Origin: Methylomonas sp.
GTDB lineage: Bacteria; Pseudomonadota; Gammaproteobacteria; Methylococcales; Methylomonadaceae
Assembly: GCA_002928965.1 (NCBI GenBank)
Contig: PERU01000010.1
Coordinates: 41,985 to 105,984 of the forward strand
Direction of reading: 5' to 3'
Length of the DNA stretch: 64,000 bases
Shown piece by piece: positions 16,875-24,624 of this stretch. Position 1 is the first letter of the stretch; each line of letters starts with the position of its first letter. The notes beneath the pieces were generated by a model. The model worked only from the letters and a program-made list of their open reading frames with translations. It did not search any database and had not been told where the DNA came from. A program made the position numbers and the translations under genes.

Positions 16875-17459
16875 ATGCACGAATTAGAAACGTTTAAGTT
16901 GATCGAACGGATTAGCGCTTTACTCCGTTCGGAAGAACGAAAAAAGTATGCAGCTATAGGTTTACAGCCTGTTCACGGCCAAGTACTGGAATATCTGGGT
17001 AAATGTAATAAATACAGCAACACTCACGCATCTGTTGCGGAATATCTGGGCTTGACCAAAGGCACGGTATCTCAAAGCATTCAAATTCTGGAGCGAAAGC
17101 GTTATTTACAAAAATGCCCCGATCCGATTGATGGGCGCGTTATACATTTAAGTTTAACCGAGTCAGGCAAGGCTTTAATCGAAGAATTGAAGCCTTTAGA
17201 TATATTTAAACAAGCCGAACAAAAAGTTAGTCATCAGGAATTCGATAACATCGAAAACGCGTTACAGGTGACTTTGAGCGTTTTACAAAAAGCCAACCAA
17301 GGCAAAAGTTTTGGTCAGTGCCGAACGTGCCATCATTTTTCAATTGTGCAACACCATTATCGCTGCGGCATAACGGACGAAAACCTGGAACGTGATGATA
17401 CTGATAAAATATGTCGCGACCACATTCCTAAACCCAATTCTTTCATAGACCAAGAGTAA
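16875..17459 (+). CDS. MarR-family regulator with C-terminal Cys/His metal-site motif
   Basis: The product is 194 residues from the ATG at 16875; an in-frame TTG at 16845 is a weaker alternative. Residues 1 to about 140 form a MarR winged helix (ASVAEYLGLTKGTVSQSIQI, then DPIDGRVIHLSLTESG). The tail adds C-R-T-C-H-H, a second HH pair, Cys and then C-x2-H, spaced like a zinc or iron-sulfur site. Such Cys-tailed MarR proteins exist elsewhere, but what they sense is not established to my knowledge. A possible -10 (TAAAAT) lies just before the ATG. ubiK follows 4 bases later, so it may be co-transcribed. Confidence 0.85.
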   Translation: MHELETFKLIERISALLRSEERKKYAAIGLQPVHGQVLEYLGKCNKYSNTHASVAEYLGLTKGTVSQSIQILERKRYLQKCPDPIDGRVIHLSLTESGKALIEELKPLDIFKQAEQKVSHQEFDNIENALQVTLSVLQKANQGKSFGQCRTCHHFSIVQHHYRCGITDENLERDDTDKICRDHIPKPNSFIDQE

Positions 17460-17463
17460 TTAT

Positions 17464-17715
17464 ATGTTTGATCCAAAATCCATTGACAATATTGCAGACC
17501 GCATTTCAAACGCCATTCCACCAAGCCTGAATAACTTTAAAGATGACATGGAAAAACACATTCACGCTTTATTGCAAAGCGCGCTTTCCAAGTTGGATTT
17601 GGTAAGCCGAGAAGAGTTTGAGGTTCAAAAAGCCGTGCTGGCCAAAACCCGCTCCAAACTGGAAGATCTCGAAAAACGCGTCGCCGAACTCGAAAAGCAC
17701 ATCGCACCCGAGTAA
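17464..17715 (+). CDS. ubiK: Ubiquinone biosynthesis accessory factor UbiK
   Basis: This 83-residue protein starts MFDPKSIDNIADRIS and ends in a coiled coil (about residues 45-80, LEDLEKRVAELEKHI), the pattern of the BMFP/YqiC family, now called UbiK. UbiK helps the UbiJ-containing complex of aerobic ubiquinone synthesis. The N-terminal amphipathic helix contacts membranes. It lies 4 bases after the MarR gene and 6 bases before comM; proximity to comM (yifB) is common. Confidence 0.9.
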   Translation: MFDPKSIDNIADRISNAIPPSLNNFKDDMEKHIHALLQSALSKLDLVSREEFEVQKAVLAKTRSKLEDLEKRVAELEKHIAPE

Positions 17716-17721
17716 TTGCTC

Positions 17722-19230
17722 ATGTCGCTGGCTGTGGTTTACAGTCGAGGGCGTACAGGTATTGAAGCACCGTTAGTGACCGTAGAAGTCCACGTCAGCA
17801 ATGGACTTCCGGCGCTCAATATTGTCGGCTTACCTGAGGCCGCGGTAAAAGAGAGCAAAGACAGAGTCCGAGGCGCCTTAATTAATTCACACTTTGAATT
17901 TCCTTTTCAGCGCATCACTATTAATCTGGCTCCAGCTGACTTACCCAAAGAGGGTGGACGCTTTGATCTGGCAATTGCTTTGGGTATTTTGGCCGCATCC
18001 GGACAGATACCCAAAGATAAATTGGCCGAGTACGAATGCATCGGAGAACTATCACTGGGTGGTGAACTTAGGCCAATACCAGGCGCGCTACCGGTAGCCA
18101 TTCATTGCCGCAACGCCTCTAGGCGACTGATCCTGCCTGTTGGTTGCGCTCATGAAGCCGCCCTTATCAACGATGCCCAGCTAATCCCAGCAGAAAACTT
18201 GTTACAAGTCTGCGCTCACTTAACTGGACAATGTTTAATTTCGTCCTCTATTGCTTCTCTTGACCGCGAAGCATCAAGTTTTGATATTGACTTTGCCGAT
18301 GTACATGGTCAATTTCACGTCAAACGCGCCTTTGAAATTGCAGCAGCTGGCGCACACAACATACTGCTGCTTGGTCCACCCGGCACAGGCAAATCCATGC
18401 TGGCCGCCAGACTACCAACCATCTTACCCGAACTTACTGAGCAACAAGCCCAGGAAACCGCCGCCATTGCCTCAATCAGCGACCAAGGCTTGGATGTCAG
18501 CAGATGGCGCCAACCACCCTTTCGTGCACCACACCACACTGCCTCTGCTGCTGCCTTGGTCGGCGGCGGCAGCAATCCCAAGCCAGGCGAAATTTCGTTA
18601 TCGCATCATGGCGCGTTGTTTTTGGATGAATTACCCGAATTCGATCGTAAGGTTTTGGAAGTATTACGCGAGCCACTTGAAACCGGGCATATCACTATTT
18701 CCCGAGCCAATCGCCAGGCCGACTTCCCTGCACGCTTTCAGCTGATTGCAGCCATGAACCCTTGCCCTTGCGGCTATTTGGGCGATGCCTCCGGCCGCTG
18801 TCGCTGCACATCCGAACAAGTAGCCCGTTATCGAAATCGTATTTCCGGGCCTTTATTGGATCGGATAGACATGCATTTGGAAGTACCACGCGTCCCGGTG
18901 GAGGTATTAAGAAAAGGCAGCAAGGAAGGGGAGGAGAGTAGTCTTGATATTCGTAAACGCGTCATTGCCGCCAGACTAATTGCTTTTAACCGCCAAGGCA
19001 AAACCAATTCAGAATTGTATGCCAAGGAAGTCAAGGCCTTTTGTGAGCTTACAGAAGCTGGACATATGCTATTGGAACAGGCTCTTGAAAAACTTGGCCT
19101 TTCGCACCGTGCCTATCATCGCATCTTAAAACTGGCTCGGACTATCGCCGACTTGGCCGACGCCAAAACTATCGAAATAACCCATTTAAGTGAGGCCATT
19201 AGCTACAGAAAACTGGACCGAACCCGCTAA
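17722..19230 (+). CDS. comM: ComM/YifB family Mg-chelatase-like AAA+ ATPase
   Basis: The product is 502 residues from the ATG at 17722; the family typically starts MSL, so the in-frame TTG two codons earlier is not used. The N-terminal domain has VSNGLPALNIVGLPEAAVKE and NLAPADLPKEGGRFDLAIAL. Walker A is LLLGPPGTGKSMLAARLP and Walker B is GALFLDELPEF. A zinc-like CPCGYLGDASGRCRC segment follows. ComM is a hexameric helicase that extends branch migration during natural transformation. Its presence near the pilus genes fits a competent type IV pilus system, but that is not proof. Confidence 0.93.
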   Translation: MSLAVVYSRGRTGIEAPLVTVEVHVSNGLPALNIVGLPEAAVKESKDRVRGALINSHFEFPFQRITINLAPADLPKEGGRFDLAIALGILAASGQIPKDKLAEYECIGELSLGGELRPIPGALPVAIHCRNASRRLILPVGCAHEAALINDAQLIPAENLLQVCAHLTGQCLISSSIASLDREASSFDIDFADVHGQFHVKRAFEIAAAGAHNILLLGPPGTGKSMLAARLPTILPELTEQQAQETAAIASISDQGLDVSRWRQPPFRAPHHTASAAALVGGGSNPKPGEISLSHHGALFLDELPEFDRKVLEVLREPLETGHITISRANRQADFPARFQLIAAMNPCPCGYLGDASGRCRCTSEQVARYRNRISGPLLDRIDMHLEVPRVPVEVLRKGSKEGEESSLDIRKRVIAARLIAFNRQGKTNSELYAKEVKAFCELTEAGHMLLEQALEKLGLSHRAYHRILKLARTIADLADAKTIEITHLSEAISYRKLDRTR

Positions 19231-19255
19231 AGGAATCCGGTCCATATCAAGCCTT

Positions 19256-21580
19256 CTAATGTGAAGCCAAAGTATCTTTCACTACTTTTGGAGTAATAAA
19301 GATCAATAACTCCCGCTTAGTTTCATCTTTTTGAGTCTGTTTGAACATCCAGCCAACCAAAGGTAAATCGGAGATCCATGGAATGGTATTCACGACCTGA
19401 ACATTATCAGCTTCGTACACGCCACCCAAAACCAAGGTTTCTCCATCTTCCACTTGTACCATGGTTTCAACTTCGCGCTTATCAATAGCCGTGGTATTTT
19501 GGCCACCAGTGGTAACCGGAATACCTTGAGAGTCCCGCTTGATATTCAATGACATAATTACACTGCCAGTTGGGGTAATTTGCGGAATCACTTTCAGCTC
19601 CAGAACCGCTTCTTTAAATTCTGTCTGGGTACCATTCATGCTGACCGTGGTATACGGAATCTCCAAACCTTGTTTAATGGTTGCTGGTACCCGGTCTTGC
19701 GTCATTACCCGAGGATTGGAAACCAACTCACCTTTGCTATCTTCCTGCAAAGCAGTAATTTCAAGATTTAACAAATAATCAGCACCGCGCGCCAGTGTCA
19801 ACGCTAACGACCCTCCGCTGGATGCAGCTAGCGCTGAACCTAAATCCTGTAATATTTCGGCATCCGTGATGGTTTCAGGTCCTGCCCCTCTCAAGCCAAA
19901 TTCGCCACCATTACTTAAATTAGCTCTTTTGACGACACCGAACTTGGTACCAATATCCTGTGCGAATGCAGTGGTAGCGATGACGATCCGTGACTCAATC
20001 AAAACCTGCCTCACAGGAACGTCCAGTTTGGCAATCATGGCATGGATTTCTTCCAACTGCTTGGCCGTATCTTTGATTATGAGAGTATTGGTCCTGGCAT
20101 CCACAATCACTGCGCCTCGGGCTGAAATCAGCCTCAGATCACCCTGTTGAGGGGCGCCAGCACCACCAACCCCGCCACCGACCTGCGCGCCGCCTAAACC
20201 TTGTGCGCCTCCAACATTGCTGCTACACCCACCAGCCATGCCTCCGGCCATACCTCCTCCGCCAGCCATGCCGCCCCCTGCCATACCGCCTCCAGCCATG
20301 CCACCGCCTTGTGAAACGGGCCCGCCACCTTGATTAAAATTACCTCTTCCCAACAAGACATTACATATATCGGTTGCGCGTGCGTAATTAATCTGGATAT
20401 TTTCTGTTTTCAGCGGTTCCAACTGCTCGTAAATGCGTCTAGCTTCCAATTCTTTTTCTTCAAGTACCTTTATCTCTTCGGTCGGCCCAACCAGAATCAC
20501 ATTGCCATTTTCCCTTTTGGAAAGGCCACGCAATTTCATCACTACATCCAGAACCTGATCCCAAGGCACATCGTTGACGTGTAAGGCTATGGAACCACTC
20601 ACTGAATCGGTGGTGATAATGTTAACTTCTTTGCCTTCCTGGGTTTTGATGTGATCGGCAAGAATCATCAATACCGCTTTGACATCGATTTCCTGAAAAT
20701 TCAATGACAACTTGCTACCCACATAAGGGGTTTTTTCTTTGAGTTGCGCCTCTTTTTCTGCTGGCGTCATAGGTCTGAACTCAACCGTCAGCAAGTTATC
20801 AGCCTGATACGATGAATAATCATAATTGGGATTATTCGGCGTGATGGTCACGGTGACGCTTTCACCATGAGGCACCGCCTCAATGAATTGAACGGGTGTG
20901 GCAAAGTCAGCCACATCAAAGTTTTTGATTAACGATTCGGGAATATTGGTATTCAGAAAATTCAAAACCACTTTGCCGCCACTTTGCTTGGCGTCTACTA
21001 CGGTATTCGGTGTTGAAAGTCCCAGTAACAGGCGACCTTCCCCATTGGGACCACGTCTGAAATCAATACTTTTGATGGCTTGTTCCGGTAGGAATTTGCT
21101 CAAAGCCGTTTGTTTTGCACTACTGCTCTGCACGATAGTATTCACGGTCGCCAATGCGCCTGCAGATTTCAGCACCACATAAAACTTGTTGCCATCGACC
21201 TTGGTTTCGTAAGGTACTTTTTCTGTGAGATTAATCACCACCCGGGTACGTCCCGAAGCTTCCACAACATAAACGGTATTGGCAGCGCCTTGATTAATGG
21301 GAAAACTTTTTTTGGCCAGATTGCTTTTCACCCCATCAAAATCCAAAGCAATTCGGGAAGGGTTATCGGTCTGGAAAATTTTAGGCTGTACAACCGTACC
21401 GCTCATTTCCAGCTGGATTTGTAATTGATTGCCAGCCAAAGTCGAAAATTCCAGATGGTTTATTGCCATTTCATCAGCTGAAACAGAAAAAATCTGCACG
21501 GACAAAATCAGCATTAACAGCCACTGGTGAGCAATCTGGCCCTGTAAATATCTCATCAAATTGTTTTGCTTAGTACTCAT
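19256..21580 (-). CDS. pilQ: Type IV pilus secretin PilQ with Gly/Met-rich insert
   Basis: This 774-residue outer-membrane secretin has a signal peptide, AMIN domains (about residues 40-270), an STN/N0 domain (about 300-370), an N1 domain split by a low-complexity insert, then the secretin core ending TKRELLIFITPKVV. The insert (about residues 423-470) is a run of GGGMA/GGMA units followed by Gly-rich sequence and one Cys, coded by a tandem repeat at about 20225-20310. Similar Gly-rich loops occur in N1 domains of other secretins, but this Met-containing form is striking. It is the last gene of pilMNOPQ and would form the pore for pilus extension and DNA uptake. Confidence 0.95.
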   Translation of the reverse strand: MSTKQNNLMRYLQGQIAHQWLLMLILSVQIFSVSADEMAINHLEFSTLAGNQLQIQLEMSGTVVQPKIFQTDNPSRIALDFDGVKSNLAKKSFPINQGAANTVYVVEASGRTRVVINLTEKVPYETKVDGNKFYVVLKSAGALATVNTIVQSSSAKQTALSKFLPEQAIKSIDFRRGPNGEGRLLLGLSTPNTVVDAKQSGGKVVLNFLNTNIPESLIKNFDVADFATPVQFIEAVPHGESVTVTITPNNPNYDYSSYQADNLLTVEFRPMTPAEKEAQLKEKTPYVGSKLSLNFQEIDVKAVLMILADHIKTQEGKEVNIITTDSVSGSIALHVNDVPWDQVLDVVMKLRGLSKRENGNVILVGPTEEIKVLEEKELEARRIYEQLEPLKTENIQINYARATDICNVLLGRGNFNQGGGPVSQGGGMAGGGMAGGGMAGGGGMAGGMAGGCSSNVGGAQGLGGAQVGGGVGGAGAPQQGDLRLISARGAVIVDARTNTLIIKDTAKQLEEIHAMIAKLDVPVRQVLIESRIVIATTAFAQDIGTKFGVVKRANLSNGGEFGLRGAGPETITDAEILQDLGSALAASSGGSLALTLARGADYLLNLEITALQEDSKGELVSNPRVMTQDRVPATIKQGLEIPYTTVSMNGTQTEFKEAVLELKVIPQITPTGSVIMSLNIKRDSQGIPVTTGGQNTTAIDKREVETMVQVEDGETLVLGGVYEADNVQVVNTIPWISDLPLVGWMFKQTQKDETKRELLIFITPKVVKDTLASH

Positions 21581-21593
21581 GTCTATAACCTAT

Positions 21594-22151
21594 TTACTCA
21601 GCCAATGCTAACGTTGCTTGTTGTTCGCGCCAGGTACCCGGCTTGTCAGGTACGATTTCCATCAATTCAATTTTATCTTCGAGAATACGAATGATTTTGC
21701 CGTAATTTTGTCCCATGTGATTGCCAACCTGAACACTATGGACTGTGCCATTTTTTGTCCGAATCAGTCCCCATAAGCCATTAGCATCCTTCAAAGTCCC
21801 CATCATGCGTAACGAATCAAGTGAAAAAGCTTCCAGTTCTTCTTTTCTGCGATCGGTATCCGGCCTGATGCCACCTACGCCCGACACATCCAGTCCTTTA
21901 TCGTCCTGATCTTTTTCTATGGGTTGAAATGGATCACGCAAACCTTCAGGCTGAAACACAAAGCTCTCGACAATTTTCTTCTCGGGCAAAGGTTGTATCG
22001 CAGCTTTGGGCCTTGCTTTAACCTCTTGAATAAATCTGCTCAAATCGCTGACATCATCACCTCCACAACCAGTCAGGGCTAAATTCACCCCAGTGAACGT
22101 TAACAATAATGCCCATTTAGGAGTGAATGACATGTAATACCTTTTCATCAT
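21594..22151 (-). CDS. pilP: Type IV pilus assembly lipoprotein PilP
   Basis: This 185-residue lipoprotein has lipobox LTGC (about residue 29). A disordered stretch with GLRDPFQPIEK follows, then the beta-sandwich PilP core with LDSLRMMGTLK and WGLIRTKNGTVHSVQVGNHM. PilP links the inner-membrane PilNO complex to the secretin. Its start overlaps the pilO stop by 4 bases; pilQ follows after 13 bases. Confidence 0.95.
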   Translation of the reverse strand: MMKRYYMSFTPKWALLLTFTGVNLALTGCGGDDVSDLSRFIQEVKARPKAAIQPLPEKKIVESFVFQPEGLRDPFQPIEKDQDDKGLDVSGVGGIRPDTDRRKEELEAFSLDSLRMMGTLKDANGLWGLIRTKNGTVHSVQVGNHMGQNYGKIIRILEDKIELMEIVPDKPGTWREQQATLALAE

Positions 22152-22786
22152 TGTCCTCCGCGTCTTTTTGGTTTGTCTTTGGCTGCGCCATCCTCGCCTT
22201 CGTTATAGGTTTTGATAATAGCTGACATAGACAAACTACCTTTTCCGTCTTTAGCGTCCTTGTCAGACTTACCCATTGGAGCAATATTCACATTATGAAC
22301 AGTAACAATCCTCGGCAACGAGGCCAACCCACTGACAAACAACCCCAACTCTTCGTATTGACCAACCACCTGAATGTTGATGGGCAATTCCGAATAAAAC
22401 TCCTTACGCACCTCGCCACTGGGCTGAAATAACTTAAACTCCAGGCCACTTGCCAGACCGGTTTGAGAAATATCAACCAGTAAATTCGCCACTTCGGCTT
22501 TAGTGGGCATCTGTTTAAGCATTTCGCCTAAAGACGACTCGATCTGCTCCAACTGCGCGCGGTAATCCGGTAAATTGATGGCCTTTCTTTGCTTGTTTTC
22601 GAAGGCCGTTTTTAAGGCTTCTTCATCTTTTTCCAGCACTTCAAGTTCATCGAGCTGAGGCAGACTTACGTAGTAAACATCAGCAATTACCACCAGTAAT
22701 GAAATAATGATCCCGGCAATAATTTTTATCGGTGTCGGCCAACTGCCAGCAGCATTGATATCCCAATTTACTTCAGAAAGGTTCAT
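22148..22786 (-). CDS. pilO: Type IV pilus alignment protein PilO
   Basis: This 212-residue protein has one membrane helix (about residues 22-42), a coiled coil (to about 90) and a ferredoxin-like periplasmic domain with the typical LPINIQVVGQYEELGLFVSG. PilO pairs with PilN. It overlaps pilN and pilP by 4 bases each. The C-terminal tail is basic and polar (KDKPKRRGGQ). Confidence 0.95.
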   Translation of the reverse strand: MNLSEVNWDINAAGSWPTPIKIIAGIIISLLVVIADVYYVSLPQLDELEVLEKDEEALKTAFENKQRKAINLPDYRAQLEQIESSLGEMLKQMPTKAEVANLLVDISQTGLASGLEFKLFQPSGEVRKEFYSELPINIQVVGQYEELGLFVSGLASLPRIVTVHNVNIAPMGKSDKDAKDGKGSLSMSAIIKTYNEGEDGAAKDKPKRRGGQ

Positions 22787-23355
22787 TTCTTCGCTCCCGT
22801 CTGATCATTTTGCTGCTTTTTACCCTGTTTGGCTGTCATGGAAAAATCGTTCATTTCCCCATTATTTTTACCTTCGCCTTTAATGACGCCTAAAACCGGG
22901 GAGTTAAGCCACTCTGAATTTTCAATGGCTCGCATAAATGAAGATACCCTGGCGTTGGATTCTGCTTTGCCATCGAGTGTCAGCAAAATATCAACCTGGG
23001 CAAATTTAGTCAGATAAACGCCTTCTGGGGTTGTTTTAGGCAACTCGTCAAACAAATGTACAATTTCCGGACGACTTTCCTGTAGTTTGTGAATCACTTC
23101 AATTTTGTTTAACAACTTGTTTTTTTTATCTTCGATATCTTTAATTTCACCTATTTTCTTGTCCAGCTCGACGATTTCATTTTTTAGCATCTGATTGCGA
23201 AAAGTCTGATGCTCTTTCAAGCCTTCTATGTACATATAAACCAATATCAGGAGTAACACAGTAACCAAAATGGCAGCGCCGATACCCGCCACAAAATCTT
23301 GCTGTTGTTTCTTGCGTAATTCGTCACGCCAAGGTAGTAAGTTAATTTTTGCCAT
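22783..23355 (-). CDS. pilN: Type IV pilus alignment protein PilN
   Basis: This 190-residue protein begins MAKINLLPWRDELR, the conserved cytosolic peptide that binds PilM. A membrane helix (about residues 23-44), coiled coil and periplasmic domain follow. It overlaps the pilM stop codon by one base and pilO by 4. It forms the inner-membrane alignment complex with PilO and PilM. Confidence 0.95.
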   Translation of the reverse strand: MAKINLLPWRDELRKKQQQDFVAGIGAAILVTVLLLILVYMYIEGLKEHQTFRNQMLKNEIVELDKKIGEIKDIEDKKNKLLNKIEVIHKLQESRPEIVHLFDELPKTTPEGVYLTKFAQVDILLTLDGKAESNARVSSFMRAIENSEWLNSPVLGVIKGEGKNNGEMNDFSMTAKQGKKQQNDQTGAKK

Positions 23356-24416
23356 TAATCAAAACTCCTTAACGCCAAACCGCAAGCGATCATCATGGCA
23401 GGCGTATCATTACTCAAGCTTTGCGGCTTGACACGATTTGACAATGCCATGTTGATAAAAGGATTGGCAATGTAAGAGGGGATACCCAAATCACGTTCTA
23501 CCAATTTTTCCAGTCCCGGAATAGATGCGCAGCCCCCCGCCAAAATCAATGCATCAACGCCGCGATTGGCGCTGGAGGACACAAAAAACTGTAATGACCT
23601 GGCAATCTGTTGCAACATGGCTTTTTTAAAGGGATCCAATACATCAGGAACGTAGTTATCAGGCAAACCACCATGCCGTTTGGCTAATCCAGCCTCTTCA
23701 TAAGACAATCCATAGCGGCGCTGAATTTCCTCGGTCAATTGTCGGCCACCAAAACCCTGCTCACGGGTATAAATCGTTTTACCTTCATGCAAAATATTTA
23801 GAGAAGTCATCGTCGCGCCAATATCGGCGATAGCCACGGTTTTGTTATCAACGCGTTCGGGCAATTGATCTGCCAACAAGGAAAAGGCGTTTTCCATGGC
23901 AAACGCTTCCACATCAACAATGGCAGCTTTCAATCCTGCATAGGCTAGGGCTTCTACCCGATCTTCGATATTTTCTCTTCGTGAAGCGGCTAACAGTACA
24001 TCCAACATATCAGGATTATTTCTGGATACACCCTGGACTTCAAAGTCCAAATTCACTTCATCCAACGAATAAGGAATGTACTGATCTGCCTCAACCATGA
24101 TCTGTTCTTCCATTTCCGTATCATTCAATGATGCCGGCATGGAAATGATTTTGGTCATCACTGATGATCCGGCCACGGCAACACAAGCGCGCTTTGCCCG
24201 ACTGCCTGATTGTTTGACGGCAGCCTTGATTGCATTACCGATTAACTCTACATTCGTAATGTTTTTATCGATAATCGCATCTTGCGGAAGCGGTGCCACC
24301 GAATAGCTTTCGACCTTGAAGCGAGCGCCGGTTCGACTTAACTCCAACAATTTAACCGCTGCTGTGCTGATATCAATGCCGAGCAAAGCAGACTGATTTC
24401 TGTTTAACCAGCTCAT
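23355..24416 (-). CDS. pilM: Type IV pilus actin-like ATPase PilM
   Basis: This 353-residue actin-fold protein is cytosolic. Motifs include LLGIDISTAAVKLLELS (phosphate 1), IADIGATMTSLNIL (phosphate 2) and LILAGGCASIPGLE (adenosine). It recruits PilN and connects to PilT/PilB motors. It is the first gene of pilMNOPQ and is divergent from mrcA, an arrangement conserved in gammaproteobacteria. Confidence 0.95.
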   Translation of the reverse strand: MSWLNRNQSALLGIDISTAAVKLLELSRTGARFKVESYSVAPLPQDAIIDKNITNVELIGNAIKAAVKQSGSRAKRACVAVAGSSVMTKIISMPASLNDTEMEEQIMVEADQYIPYSLDEVNLDFEVQGVSRNNPDMLDVLLAASRRENIEDRVEALAYAGLKAAIVDVEAFAMENAFSLLADQLPERVDNKTVAIADIGATMTSLNILHEGKTIYTREQGFGGRQLTEEIQRRYGLSYEEAGLAKRHGGLPDNYVPDVLDPFKKAMLQQIARSLQFFVSSSANRGVDALILAGGCASIPGLEKLVERDLGIPSYIANPFINMALSNRVKPQSLSNDTPAMMIACGLALRSFD

Positions 24417-24546
24417 GAATGAAACCTATTAAATCGTAATCATATTAAAAGGATCCGCAACTTTCCTCATGAAACTTGCAAAATCCAGCTGAGGAGCAAG
24501 TATAGATAGGTTTTACAATTTTCACACCCCAATCAACGGGTAATTT

Positions 24547-24559
24547 CAACTTTAAGTTG
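24547..24559. promoter_or_regulatory. Palindrome in the pilM/mrcA divergent promoter region
   Basis: CAACTT-T-AAGTTG is a perfect 6-bp inverted repeat with one central base, placed about 66 bases before mrcA and 130 before pilM. It could be an operator for either gene. The 208-bp region is AT-rich; a possible pilM -10 (TATACT on the minus strand, 24499-24504) is visible, without a good -35. Confidence 0.3.
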
Positions 24560-24624
24560 TAGGTGTTAATAAAAGCAGGTATTTTGATAATTCATATTCA
24601 ACCCAGTTTAATATTTGAATTTTT

